From: Corynebacterium ammoniagenes DSM 20306
Lineage (GTDB): Bacteria > Actinomycetota > Actinomycetes > Mycobacteriales > Mycobacteriaceae
Assembly (NCBI RefSeq): GCF_001941425.1
Contig: NZ_CP009244.1
Span: forward strand, 186,001-250,000
DNA: 64,000 nucleotides
Direction: 5' to 3'
Notes under the pieces: generated by a model
The model's database searches: none
The model's input: the letters and a program-made list of their open reading frames with translations, nothing else
Told to the model about the DNA's origin: nothing
Shown here: positions 52,378 through 60,357 of the stretch, piece after piece
Numbering within the stretch: position 1 is the first letter of the stretch
How the letters are laid out: the number at the start of each line of letters is the position of its first letter
Position numbers and translations under genes: made by a program

Positions 52378-53649
52378 CTAGGCTTTCGCTGGAACTTTGT
52401 CCTCTTGGCGGGCAGGCCGTGGTCCCGAGGCCCGACGTGCAGCCGAGTACATGACAGCTTCCAAAGGTCCGCGACGGAAGAAGCGGAACCACACGGCAGC
52501 AAAGATCATGGGGATGACGATGAAGACGACAAGAAAGATCCACAGGGAATACTCGCCGCCGCCGATGAGTACCACGGCGAGGAATCCCACGATATGCGCG
52601 ACGTAGTAAGTCAAAGCCATGCGTCCCAGATTGTTCACGGGAGCGAGCACAGGGGCAGCAACGCGCTCGAGAAGCGACAGCCCGGCCAGAAGAAGCAGTG
52701 CAAAGCCGATTCCGCCAATAATTTCCGTGATGGATCCGGAGTGGTGAGAAGCAAATAACAAGCTTTTCGGGTCATTGGTATTGGTGACACCAAAGTCGGC
52801 GTAGACGATAGCACCGTAGATATCCAGAAGCTTGTCATCGGAAGCATGAGCAAGCGCTGGATCGAACTCGCGGTAAGGAGCAACACGTCCGGAGATGACA
52901 TCGGTGACGTTGGTCAGTACCCAACTGGTGCCATAGCCGACGATGGCCAGAATAAGACCTGCAGTAGCCGATAGTCGCGCGGTAAAAGTGCCGCTGATAA
53001 TCAAACGGCCAATGACAATGCCGGCGAGCAAGAAGGGGATCCAGGTTAGGACGGGGTACATGCCATCGACAAGCAACTGGCGAATGGCCTGCCCCGTGCC
53101 CTCTAGGCTGGTGAAGCTAGCGATGCTGGGAACACCGCCGATAACTATTTCATCGCCGGTATTTGGCCACGTAGAGCGAATCCAAAACGATAGTACGGGG
53201 GCGACAAACGCCGTGACGGCGGTCAATCCCGCGACATAACGGGTGCGCAGGCGCAGCACCGGAATGGCCAGCAAGTAAAGCACGGAGTAGGTGGCCAAGA
53301 TGATGATGGGGCCGACGCTGATAAGTGGCAACGTGATACCAAGTACGAAAAGGATGATTCCGCGCACGAAGAGATTACGGGAGGAATAGGCATTGGTATA
53401 GCCCAAGCGCTCGTGCTCTGTCACCGCGCCGCTGCGGGCAATCAAGGTAGTGGAAACGCCAGCGAGGACGGCAAAGACGATGGCGGAGCGACCGGAGACA
53501 AGGTTTAAGACGAAGTCTGGGAGCGGGATAAACGCCGCGATATGCGCCAGCAGCATGCCGATGATGGCCAAAGCACGCGCGGCATCGAGATAATCAATGC
53601 GAGGGCGGGGAGTGCGCACTGGGTGCGCCCCGGAGGTTGTAGTAGTCAT
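52378..53649 (-). CDS. DUF418/HGSNAT-like multispan membrane protein
   Basis: The protein has 423 residues and about ten helices. The first helix follows the motif RIDYLDAARALAIIGMLLAHI (about residues 17-37), and SGRSAIVFAVLAGVS follows. These are typical of heparan-alpha-glucosaminide N-acetyltransferase-like/DUF418 proteins. The C-terminal part includes RMALTYYVAHIVGF and WIFLVVFIVIPMIFAAVWFRFFRRGPLE, where DUF418 proteins end. It may acylate an envelope glycan, but the substrate is unknown. It converges on the YdcF-like gene with a 2-base gap. Confidence 0.8.
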   Translation of the reverse strand: MTTTTSGAHPVRTPRPRIDYLDAARALAIIGMLLAHIAAFIPLPDFVLNLVSGRSAIVFAVLAGVSTTLIARSGAVTEHERLGYTNAYSSRNLFVRGIILFVLGITLPLISVGPIIILATYSVLYLLAIPVLRLRTRYVAGLTAVTAFVAPVLSFWIRSTWPNTGDEIVIGGVPSIASFTSLEGTGQAIRQLLVDGMYPVLTWIPFLLAGIVIGRLIISGTFTARLSATAGLILAIVGYGTSWVLTNVTDVISGRVAPYREFDPALAHASDDKLLDIYGAIVYADFGVTNTNDPKSLLFASHHSGSITEIIGGIGFALLLLAGLSLLERVAAPVLAPVNNLGRMALTYYVAHIVGFLAVVLIGGGEYSLWIFLVVFIVIPMIFAAVWFRFFRRGPLEAVMYSAARRASGPRPARQEDKVPAKA

Positions 53650-53790
53650 ATCAAGTATTTCACTCGACTACGCGCCGAATTGAAACAGCGTGGACGATAC
53701 TCTTCCACGTAGAGCTGAGACTACCCACGTTCTATGCTCCAGGGCTTAAACCCAATAATTCGCCGCCCCAAAATGTCCGTTTTAGTCCTG

Positions 53791-54711
53791 CTAGCCCAGC
53801 ATCTGCGCGCTGCAGTTTTCAGTCCAACCAGAGGTTCCGTCTGTGAAAAAGGTTGTTCCGGTCTGATGTTTGGATGGATCGCCACAATGCGAAATAGTTT
53901 TGTCTAACTCCGTGATTTCAGAAACGCTTGGTGCGCCAGTAAGGCCACGCACGGGTGGGGTAGCGGGTGTTTGTTCAACGGGTACCGCTTGTACAGGAGA
54001 TTCCTGCACGAGTGTCTCCTGCGCTGGCGCCGCAGGCATTGCCGGTTGCTCCACAGCAGCATTTTGGGTTGGCTCCGGCGCAGATGGCGCACCGTTGGAG
54101 GTGGAAGTCTTATCGAGTTCCGTGGCTAGGTCGAATTCCCAGCGTGTATCAGAGCTAGTTTCTGTAAGGCGCAATGCTGTCGCATCCTCAGGCACGTCCA
54201 TATAGTGTGTGCGTATTTCCGTGTCTCCAGTCTTCATCGGATTTCCCCATGGTTGCGCGTCTGTGTCGTAGCAAGAGGCAGAGGAACGAAGCGCAGTGTT
54301 CACTCCATCGCTGGTAAGCGCCGACCAATCTGCAGTTGCGGGGAAGTTGCCCGGGTTGAAGTATTCCTGGGTCGACTCTTTCGTTATGACCCGTACGGTT
54401 GCCTTGACCAAATACGTTTCCTCGGGTTGCTCCTCCATTAGAAACGCATCACACTCGTCGAGTTGCGTTAGTTCCTCGACCTCAAAATGAACTGAGCAGT
54501 CATCCTCATTTTCGCAGTCCATTCCATGCTGGACTCCGACCTTGCCTTCGATAGTTTCGCGCGTGTTTTGGGACGAGCTGGTGGATGTTGTTTCTTTCGT
54601 AGTGGCTTCAGCGGCGGGCGTCTCCGCTAGGGTGTCCGTTTGCGGTTGGGAACAACCGGCAAGAACCATCGTCAGCGCGATGACAACACCGGCGAAATAT
54701 TTGGCTTTCAT
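53791..54711 (-). CDS. Secreted lipoprotein with Pro/Ala-rich linker, unknown
   Basis: The protein has 306 residues. The signal peptide KYFAGVVIALTMVLAGC has a clear lipobox. A Thr/Ala/Ser-rich spacer (about residues 22-55) leads to a beta-rich middle domain (about 60-200) with cysteine-containing HGMDCENEDDC, DECDAF and ASCYDTD, resembling the Ig-like or MPT63-like envelope folds. A second Pro/Ala/Val/Gln-rich linker (about 205-255) precedes a short C-terminal segment with two cysteines (ISHCGDPS and ENCSAQ). No named family is recognised. Confidence 0.75.
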   Translation of the reverse strand: MKAKYFAGVVIALTMVLAGCSQPQTDTLAETPAAEATTKETTSTSSSQNTRETIEGKVGVQHGMDCENEDDCSVHFEVEELTQLDECDAFLMEEQPEETYLVKATVRVITKESTQEYFNPGNFPATADWSALTSDGVNTALRSSASCYDTDAQPWGNPMKTGDTEIRTHYMDVPEDATALRLTETSSDTRWEFDLATELDKTSTSNGAPSAPEPTQNAAVEQPAMPAAPAQETLVQESPVQAVPVEQTPATPPVRGLTGAPSVSEITELDKTISHCGDPSKHQTGTTFFTDGTSGWTENCSAQMLG

Positions 54712-54835
54712 GTCAATCTTTCAGGGTAGGGAGGAAATAGGGGAAGTCATCGTCAAGCAATGACTGCCTTGATTAAAGCATCGGCGACCGACATATTTCC
54801 TGGTTATCGTTCTAATGCGTTCGAGCCATGTGGAT

Positions 54836-56218
54836 CTATACCTGAATTGCGTCTGAGATTTCGGCCAAAGCCCAATCCAGGGTGTCATCGTCATGCGAGC
54901 CGAATCCGAAGACAATGCCGTTTTCTGCGCCGCTGCTGCCACCCCAGTACTGCGAGAGCGCGGTGACGGAGATGCCGCGCTCATTAAGTTCAGCAACGAC
55001 GTCATCGGCGGGGCGTTGACAGATGACAACGGCGTGAAGGCCACCTTTGATGGGGCGTAGTTCGGCATCGTCAATATCGTCAAAAACGCGTTGCACGGTG
55101 GCGCGGCGGCGACGGTAAACCCGGCGTAAGCGTTGAGTGCGGCGTCGTAACGCACCGCTGTCTAGGAAGTTAGCGACAGCGGATTGGGTAATGGCGCTGA
55201 CCGGTTGTCCCAGTACGCCGCGCAGTTCGGTCATCTCAGCCGCGAAGGCAGAAGGGGCGACCAAGTAGCCACAAGAAATATGGGGGCTAATGACAGAGGA
55301 GAAGGTGCCGAGCAAGATGGTGCGCTCCGCAGCAAGAGCGGTTAGCGGAGGCAGCGGCATACCGACGTAGCGCAGCTCGGAATCGAAGTCATCTTCAATC
55401 AACAAGGTATCGGTGTGTTCGGCCCAGTTCACCAGCTCGGTTCGACGAGCCGCAGGCAAAGAACCACCGTAGGGGTATTGATGGCTGGGAGTAATCAACA
55501 CCGCATCAAGGTCAGTTGGGAGGTCGTCTACCACCAAGCCTTCGGCATCGGTCGGGAGATCGACAATATGATGGCCAAGCACTTGGGGAACCCGGCGCAA
55601 ACTGGGATAGCCCGGAGATTCCACACCAATGCGCGCCGGGCCATCAAAGGTACGCAGCAGCAAAGTTAGCCCTTCACGCGCACCGGCAGTGACGATGATG
55701 CGTGAAGGATCGGTGATCAACCCGCGCATACGGCGTAGGTGCTCGGCGATTTCCACGCGCAAAGCAGGTAGTCCTTGCGCTGGACGATGCGCTGGGGGAT
55801 TCGACGATGCCTCGCGCCACGATGCGCGCCACTCCGAGTTGATCAGCGTGGAAGTATCCGGAACACCGGGATCAAGGTTGAGGTGGAAAGGGTTAGCCGG
55901 CGCGTCTTCCCGTGGAATATCGGCAGTGTCCAACTCCTTGGGCTTGAGCAAATGCAAGCTCGGGTTGATCGTGGTGCCGGAGCCATGCGCGGTGACAATA
56001 TAGCCTTCCGCCGCGAGCTGGTCATAGGCAGTGACCACGCTTCCGCGCGAGATTCCGAGCTGTTTAGCTAAGCCGCGGGTGCTGGGAATGTGATCGCCGG
56101 GGCTTAATATTCGCGTGGCGACGAGCTCTCGAATCTGTGTGGTTAGCTGCGTGGGAATCGGCAACGACTGCTCCGGGTCGAGGACCAGCGGCAATGTAGA
56201 AACAAGATCGGAGCGCAT
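54836..56218 (-). CDS. pdxR: MocR-type regulator PdxR (lysine position replaced)
   Basis: The protein has 460 residues. An N-terminal GntR-type winged helix (about residues 20-85, with ATRILSPGDHIPSTRGLAKQLGISRGSVV) is joined to a fold-type I aminotransferase-like domain. PLP-site blocks are visible: TAGAREGLTLLL, ITPSHQYPYGGSLP and LIEDDFDSELRY. In the usual lysine segment (T-F-S-K) it reads GTFSSVISP, with serine in place of lysine. It is divergent from pdxS and should activate it when PLP is low, as PdxR does in C. glutamicum. Confidence 0.9.
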   Translation of the reverse strand: MRSDLVSTLPLVLDPEQSLPIPTQLTTQIRELVATRILSPGDHIPSTRGLAKQLGISRGSVVTAYDQLAAEGYIVTAHGSGTTINPSLHLLKPKELDTADIPREDAPANPFHLNLDPGVPDTSTLINSEWRASWREASSNPPAHRPAQGLPALRVEIAEHLRRMRGLITDPSRIIVTAGAREGLTLLLRTFDGPARIGVESPGYPSLRRVPQVLGHHIVDLPTDAEGLVVDDLPTDLDAVLITPSHQYPYGGSLPAARRTELVNWAEHTDTLLIEDDFDSELRYVGMPLPPLTALAAERTILLGTFSSVISPHISCGYLVAPSAFAAEMTELRGVLGQPVSAITQSAVANFLDSGALRRRTQRLRRVYRRRRATVQRVFDDIDDAELRPIKGGLHAVVICQRPADDVVAELNERGISVTALSQYWGGSSGAENGIVFGFGSHDDDTLDWALAEISDAIQV

Positions 56219-56237
56219 GAATTAATCTTGGCCTGAA

Positions 56238-56287
56238 AAGTGGTCTAATGCAATTGCCCTAATGTGGCTCTATTCATAAACCACTTT
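56238..56287. promoter_or_regulatory. PdxR operator boxes between pdxR and pdxS
   Basis: AAAGTGGTCTA (56238-56248) matches exactly the motif reported for C. glutamicum PdxR, AAAGTGGW(-/T)CTA, as I recall it. A second copy, AATGTGGCTCTA (56262-56273), lies 24 bases further with two changes. A third in reverse orientation (56277-56287, AAAGTGGTTAT on the minus strand) is partial. The arrangement fits a MocR dimer binding direct repeats. Confidence 0.75.
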
Positions 56288-56297
56288 CCGGGGTTGG

Positions 56298-57230
56298 ATG
56301 GTGTCCATGACCCAAACATTTGTTGAAGAAAACCAAGGCAATACTCCACCGAATGTGGCTGCAACTCGCGTCAACCGCGGCATTGCAGATTCTTTCAAAG
56401 GCGGCGTGATCATGGATGTGGTGACCCCAGAGCAGGCGCGCATTGCCGAAGCTTCTGGCGCTACCGCAGTGATGGCTTTGGAGCGTGTACCAGCTGATAT
56501 TCGTGCCCAAGGTGGTGTGGCGCGTATGAGCGACCCAGACCTCATCGAGGGCATCGTCAATGCTGTTTCCATCCCCGTGATGGCCAAGGCTCGTATCGGA
56601 CACTTCGTGGAAGCCCAGGTGCTCGAAGCACTCGGCGTGGACTTCATCGATGAATCTGAGGTGTTAAGCCCTGCGGATTACACCCACCACATCAACAAGT
56701 GGAAGTTCAAAGTGCCCTTTGTCTGTGGCGCCACCAACCTGGGTGAGGCATTGCGCCGTATCACCGAAGGTGCTGCCATGATTCGCTCCAAGGGCGAAGC
56801 CGGAACCGGTGACGTTTCGGAAGCCGTACGTCACCTGCGCACCATCCGCGGTGATATCAACCGTCTACGTTCTTTGGACGAAGATGAACTTTTCGTCGCC
56901 GCTAAAGAATTCCAGGCACCGTATGACTTGGTGCGCGAAGTGGCATCGACAGGCAAACTGCCCGTGACTACTTTCGTAGCAGGCGGAGTCTCCACGCCTG
57001 CCGATGCCGCACTCGTTCGCCAGATGGGCGCCGAAGGCGTCTTCGTCGGCTCCGGCATCTTCAAATCCGGCAACCCGGAAGCTCGCGCTGTTGCAATCGT
57101 TAAGGCAGCCACCAACTACGATGACCCATCGGTCATCGCTGAGGTGTCTCGCGGCCTGGGCGAAGCCATGGTCGGTATCAATGTTTCTGACGTGCCTGCG
57201 CCGCACCGCCTTGCGGAGCGCGGCTGGTAA
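56298..57230 (+). CDS. pdxS: Pyridoxal 5'-phosphate synthase lyase subunit PdxS
   Basis: This roughly 310-residue (beta/alpha)8 protein condenses ribose 5-phosphate, glyceraldehyde 3-phosphate and ammonia to PLP. It contains [20 protein letters not shown] (about residue 34), [22 protein letters not shown], the catalytic lysine region [13 protein letters not shown] (about 95), [19 protein letters not shown] with the second lysine, and [16 protein letters not shown] near the end. An in-frame ATG at 56307 is an equally good start. The partner glutaminase gene pdxT is not adjacent. Confidence 0.95.
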   Translation: MVSMTQTFVEENQGNTPPNVAATRVNRGIADSFKGGVIMDVVTPEQARIAEASGATAVMALERVPADIRAQGGVARMSDPDLIEGIVNAVSIPVMAKARIGHFVEAQVLEALGVDFIDESEVLSPADYTHHINKWKFKVPFVCGATNLGEALRRITEGAAMIRSKGEAGTGDVSEAVRHLRTIRGDINRLRSLDEDELFVAAKEFQAPYDLVREVASTGKLPVTTFVAGGVSTPADAALVRQMGAEGVFVGSGIFKSGNPEARAVAIVKAATNYDDPSVIAEVSRGLGEAMVGINVSDVPAPHRLAERGW

Positions 57231-57245
57231 CCAATAGCCTTAAGA

Positions 57246-57298
57246 CACACACCACGCCCTCTCGCGATGCAAATCGTGATGGTGTGGTTTTCTTTTTT
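57246..57298 (+). terminator. Terminator after pdxS
   Basis: CACACCA and TGGTGTG arms enclose an inner stem (CGCGAT with ATCGTG), followed by GTTTTCTTTTTT. Confidence 0.8.
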
Positions 57299-57362
57299 CC
57301 AAGGCTACGCATCGGAAAGGCCAGCTTGAAGCCCTAGGTGCTGCAGCTAGTCAATGAGCTTT

Positions 57363-58379
57363 TTAAAAGACCTCGATGCGCCCACCTAGAGACTCGGCTT
57401 GTTTCAGGGTGGAGACCCAGCCGTAGGAGCCGGGCTGTAGGCGCAGGACGGGCCGGGAAGAAATCTTGACGGGGGAGACGGAGTTCTTGTGCGCGTTGGA
57501 GCGGGCATCCAGTCGGGTGCGGGCGCGGTAGCCGGCATCGGCGAGATAGGACATATCGGCGGGGTCGGCGGCGAGATTGTCGCGGGCATCGGCAAGCAGG
57601 ATCAGTGCTTCATCCAAGGCTTCGACAAGGGCTGCGGAGTTGGTTTCACACATCTGGCGCACCAGGGTAGGAGAGGTGCCCGCGACGCGGGTGCCGTCTT
57701 TAAACGAGCTGGCAGCCAAGGACTGTGCCAAAATTCCGCCGTTATCGCCGACGACGGCAAGCGCTTCAGCGAGTACGTGCGGCAGGTGCGAGACGCGGGC
57801 AACGGCGGCGTCGTGGTTGGCCACGTGCACGGGGATAGCTTCCGCGCCAGCGAGCTGGATGAGCTTGGTGACATCGGTGAAAAGCTCAATCCAAAACTTG
57901 CCGGGATCGTCATTGTCCACGGCGTAGTCAAAAGCAATAGCCCAGGCAGCTTGTTTAAACAGACCGGTGTGAGAATGACTCCAACCGGAATCGGCCGTAC
58001 CGGCCATAGGGTGGGAGCCCACATAGTGCGATTCCAGATCGCGTTCTTTGACCAGGCGAAGTACTTCCTTCTTGACGGAGACAACGTCGGTGAAACCGCA
58101 ATTGGGAGCGTGCTGCATTATGGCATCTAAAATCTCGCCCACCGCGTGCATGGGCACGGCAATGACAATCAAGGCGTCATCGGCAGCCGCGCGCTGCAAG
58201 GTGGCAATTAGATCATCGGAGGCATCGAAGCCTTCTTTGATGGCGGCGCGCACCCCGGAGGTAGAGCGGTTGAAGCCATAAACAGTCTGGCCACGGGCCG
58301 CGACATCACGAAGGAGGGAACCACCGATTAAACCTAAACCGATGATGCAGGTAGGGCGAAACACATCTTTTGAACTCAC
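57363..58379 (-). CDS. tyrA: Prephenate dehydrogenase TyrA
   Basis: This roughly 338-residue protein begins with a Rossmann motif CIIGLGLIGGSLLRD (about residues 11-25). The typical AVPMHAVGEIL and TDVVSVKKEVL segments follow, then HPMAGTADSGWSHSH (about 125), the substrate-binding loop, and the C-terminal helical dimer domain with HVANHDAAVARVSHLPHVLAEAL. It makes hydroxyphenylpyruvate for tyrosine or arogenate-type synthesis. GTG 58379 gives VSSKDVF and seems better than ATG 58400, which leaves only 17 bases to the divergent gene. Confidence 0.92.
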   Translation of the reverse strand: MSSKDVFRPTCIIGLGLIGGSLLRDVAARGQTVYGFNRSTSGVRAAIKEGFDASDDLIATLQRAAADDALIVIAVPMHAVGEILDAIMQHAPNCGFTDVVSVKKEVLRLVKERDLESHYVGSHPMAGTADSGWSHSHTGLFKQAAWAIAFDYAVDNDDPGKFWIELFTDVTKLIQLAGAEAIPVHVANHDAAVARVSHLPHVLAEALAVVGDNGGILAQSLAASSFKDGTRVAGTSPTLVRQMCETNSAALVEALDEALILLADARDNLAADPADMSYLADAGYRARTRLDARSNAHKNSVSPVKISSRPVLRLQPGSYGWVSTLKQAESLGGRIEVF

Positions 58380-58417
58380 AGTGACAATTCTGGCATACAA
58401 CGACTAATCTCACGCAT

Positions 58418-58912
58418 ATGAGCGATGACGACTTTGACGGCTACTCATTTGCCATTACCGCCACGGTGGGCGATGGCGTATGGGATGTGCGCAGCTTTAA
58501 TGATCCTTTTAAATCTCCGCAGGACGCTTTAAATGCGGTGCGCAGACTGCGCTCGGAAGGCGCAGCCTTTGCCCTTTTGTGCGTTGATGATGACTACTTT
58601 GTGGTAGTTCGCCCAGTTCCAGGCGGCGCACGGTGGTTTATCTCCGATGCCACCATGGCTGTCGATGATGACTTTGCCGCGGGCGTTTTAGAAGAGGCCG
58701 GCTGCGAAATCCCGGATATCGCGCCGGAGGATTTAGACGATGTCGATGGCTACGCCGATGGTGATTTTGAAATCTTTGCCGATTTCGGGGTCACGGAATA
58801 TCAATTGGCCGCTTATGTGGACAATAATGAGGATTACCCCTCTGACATGCTGTTGCGCATCGCCGGCGAATTAGGCTTTGGAGATGAGCTCGAAGAAGAA
58901 ATTAATTCCTAG
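58418..58912 (+). CDS. tRNA adenosine deaminase-associated protein
   Basis: This 164-residue acidic protein, of a family found next to tadA in Actinobacteria, begins MSDDDFDGYSFAITATVGDGVWDV and contains LRSEGAAFALLCVDDDYFVVVRPVPGG (about residues 45-72) and ADFGVTEYQLAAYVDNNEDYPSDMLLRI near the C-terminus. It may assist the deaminase, but its mechanism is unknown. It overlaps or abuts tadA, with the two likely read together. Confidence 0.85.
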   Translation: MSDDDFDGYSFAITATVGDGVWDVRSFNDPFKSPQDALNAVRRLRSEGAAFALLCVDDDYFVVVRPVPGGARWFISDATMAVDDDFAAGVLEEAGCEIPDIAPEDLDDVDGYADGDFEIFADFGVTEYQLAAYVDNNEDYPSDMLLRIAGELGFGDELEEEINS

Positions 58913-58913
58913 C

Positions 58914-59426
58914 GTGACGGGAACTTCGCAGCAAGGTGGATTGCCGCAGGCACAGGGGCATCGACAAGCAATGGCGCGGATGCAGCGTGCCTTGGACGTT
59001 GCTGCGACCACCCCGGCAGGTGATGTGCCGGTCGGTGCGGTGATCTATGGCCCCGATGGCGCGGAATTGGCCACCGGCGTTAATCGGCGCGAGGCGTTAG
59101 CGGACCCGACCGCGCACGCCGAGGTGGAAGCTATCCGCGCTGCGGTGCGCGAATATGGCGATTCTTGGCGCTTGGAAGGCTGCGAATTGGTGGTCACTTT
59201 AGAACCGTGCGCCATGTGCGCGGGCGCTGCCCAGGCCGCGCGGGTTTCTTCGGTCGTCTTTGGGGCGTGGGAGCCGAAAACCGGGGCGTGTGGCTCGCTT
59301 GTCGATGTCTTGCGTGCCCCCGGTGCCCTGTTTGTTCCCGAGGTACGCGCCGGGGTTTTAGAAGCGGAATGCCAGGAAGTTCTACGCAAGTTCTTCGAAA
59401 ATTTACGCAGCGCCGCGCGGGAATAG
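58914..59426 (+). CDS. tadA: tRNA-specific adenosine deaminase TadA
   Basis: The protein has about 170 residues and a cytidine-deaminase fold. The zinc site is HAEVEAIRAA (His and catalytic Glu, about residue 66) with PCAMCAGAAQAAR (two Cys, about 100). GDVPVGAVIYGPDG and the TGACGSLVDVL tail are also typical. It converts A34 of tRNA-Arg(ACG) to inosine; that tRNA is encoded at 51.0 kb. The start is uncertain: GTG 58914 was chosen, but ATG 58884, overlapping the upstream gene, and ATG 58972 are possible. Confidence 0.9.
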   Translation: MTGTSQQGGLPQAQGHRQAMARMQRALDVAATTPAGDVPVGAVIYGPDGAELATGVNRREALADPTAHAEVEAIRAAVREYGDSWRLEGCELVVTLEPCAMCAGAAQAARVSSVVFGAWEPKTGACGSLVDVLRAPGALFVPEVRAGVLEAECQEVLRKFFENLRSAARE

Positions 59427-59478
59427 TGCGTATCATGGGAAGAGTAAAACAAACGCTTAACAATGAAGGAGGCTCATC

Positions 59479-59691
59479 ATGAGCGATATGGAAAACAAGA
59501 AGGACGAATTCGTCGGCAAGGCAAAGGAAGCTTACGGCGAAGCAACTGGTGATGACAAGGCTGCCAACGAAGGCAAGGCCGATCAGGTTATCTCTGATGC
59601 GAAGGAAAAGGCTTCTGACGCAGCTGATGCCATCAAGGACAAGGCCAATGAGGTTATTGGCTCCTTCAAGAAGGACAAGAACGAAAATTAA
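59479..59691 (+). CDS. CsbD-family small hydrophilic protein
   Basis: This 70-residue Lys/Asp/Ala-rich protein begins MSDMENKKDEFVGKAKEAYGEATGDDKAANEGKADQ with the K-G-K-A/KEA(Y/A)G motif of the CsbD family. Repeated AKEKASDAADAIKDKANEV turns are predicted to be a long amphipathic helix. Members are general-stress proteins in Gram-positive bacteria. AAGGAGG before the ATG suggests strong translation. Confidence 0.92.
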   Translation: MSDMENKKDEFVGKAKEAYGEATGDDKAANEGKADQVISDAKEKASDAADAIKDKANEVIGSFKKDKNEN

Positions 59692-59819
59692 TTAACTTTT
59701 CGTGATTAAGCTTCCACCGCTCGCCGCTGCCGGCACCTGAGCCACCATTGATGATGGTGTGACGGGGTGTCGCGGCGGCGATTTGGTTTCTGGGATCTTG
59801 CTGCAGTAACCTTGTTCGC

Positions 59820-59910
59820 GGTGGCGTGTCCGAGCGGCCGAAGGTTCTCGCCTCGAAAGCGAGTGTTGGGTAACCCCCAACCGAGGGTTCAAATCCCTCC
59901 GCCACCGCCA
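59820..59910 (+). tRNA. tRNA-Ser(CGA)
   Basis: A class-II tRNA with acceptor GGTGGCG/CGCCACC. The anticodon stem CTCGC/GCGAG encloses CGA, a long variable arm (TGTTGGGTAACCCCCAACC) follows, and T arm GAGGGTTCAAATCCCTC ends with encoded CCA (59908-59910). Confidence 0.96.
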
Positions 59911-59919
59911 AAAAATAAT

Positions 59920-59976
59920 AAGTCCCAAGGGCATCGTTTGAATGAAAAGACAAGCGATAACCTTGGGACTTTTTGT
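59920..59976 (+). terminator. Terminator after tRNA-Ser(CGA)
   Basis: AAGTCCCAAGG (59920-59930) pairs with CCTTGGGACTT (59961-59971), followed by TTTTG. A partial inner pairing extends the stem. Confidence 0.88.
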
Positions 59977-60025
59977 GTTACTACCTTAGAGTTTGCGGTG
60001 GATACTTTTATAGCTGAGGTATGCG

Positions 60026-60115
60026 CTAAGGCCGCACGTTGTGCTCAAAAGCGCCCAAGACCGCAATGACTTTGGACGTCACGGTCCTGCCAGGTTCTCG
60101 GTTTCCACCAGCCAT
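60026..60115 (-). pseudogene. Remnant of an IclR-family regulator
   Basis: ATG 60115 on the minus strand, preceded by AAAGGAG, opens MAGGNREPGRTVTSKVIAV, then LGAFEHNVRP and a stop at 60026. This is the characteristic N-terminus of IclR-type regulators (GRxVTSK, V-L-G-AF before the recognition helices). The normal continuation of about 220 residues is absent. Reading one base further gives LSAYLS without further similarity. It is a gene start that has lost its body, likely by deletion. Confidence 0.6.
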
Positions 60116-60357
60116 GGTGCATGCTCCTTTGCAAAAATTAGTCCGCGATAAAATCTAACCCTAGCCCGGTGCGTGCTGCCCGCGGTGAGGTTTTAATGAA
60201 CCTTGCCTAGACACCACGAATCCTGCGGAGAAATAAAAAGAAGTGATTGACCGGCGCTGGGACTGGCAGATTTCACAGAGATCGATCCATGCCTAAACTA
60301 GAGGCTCAAGTCTTTTTAGGTTCTTTTCTGTTGTCTGGTTGAAGGTAGTTTGTAACT
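60116..60357. other. Intergenic region before mmpL
   Basis: Together with the preceding 50 bases around the IclR remnant, this leaves about 380 bases (59977-60357) without an intact gene. A short T/C-rich segment just before the mmpL start may contain its promoter. Nothing else is recognisable. Confidence 0.4.
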
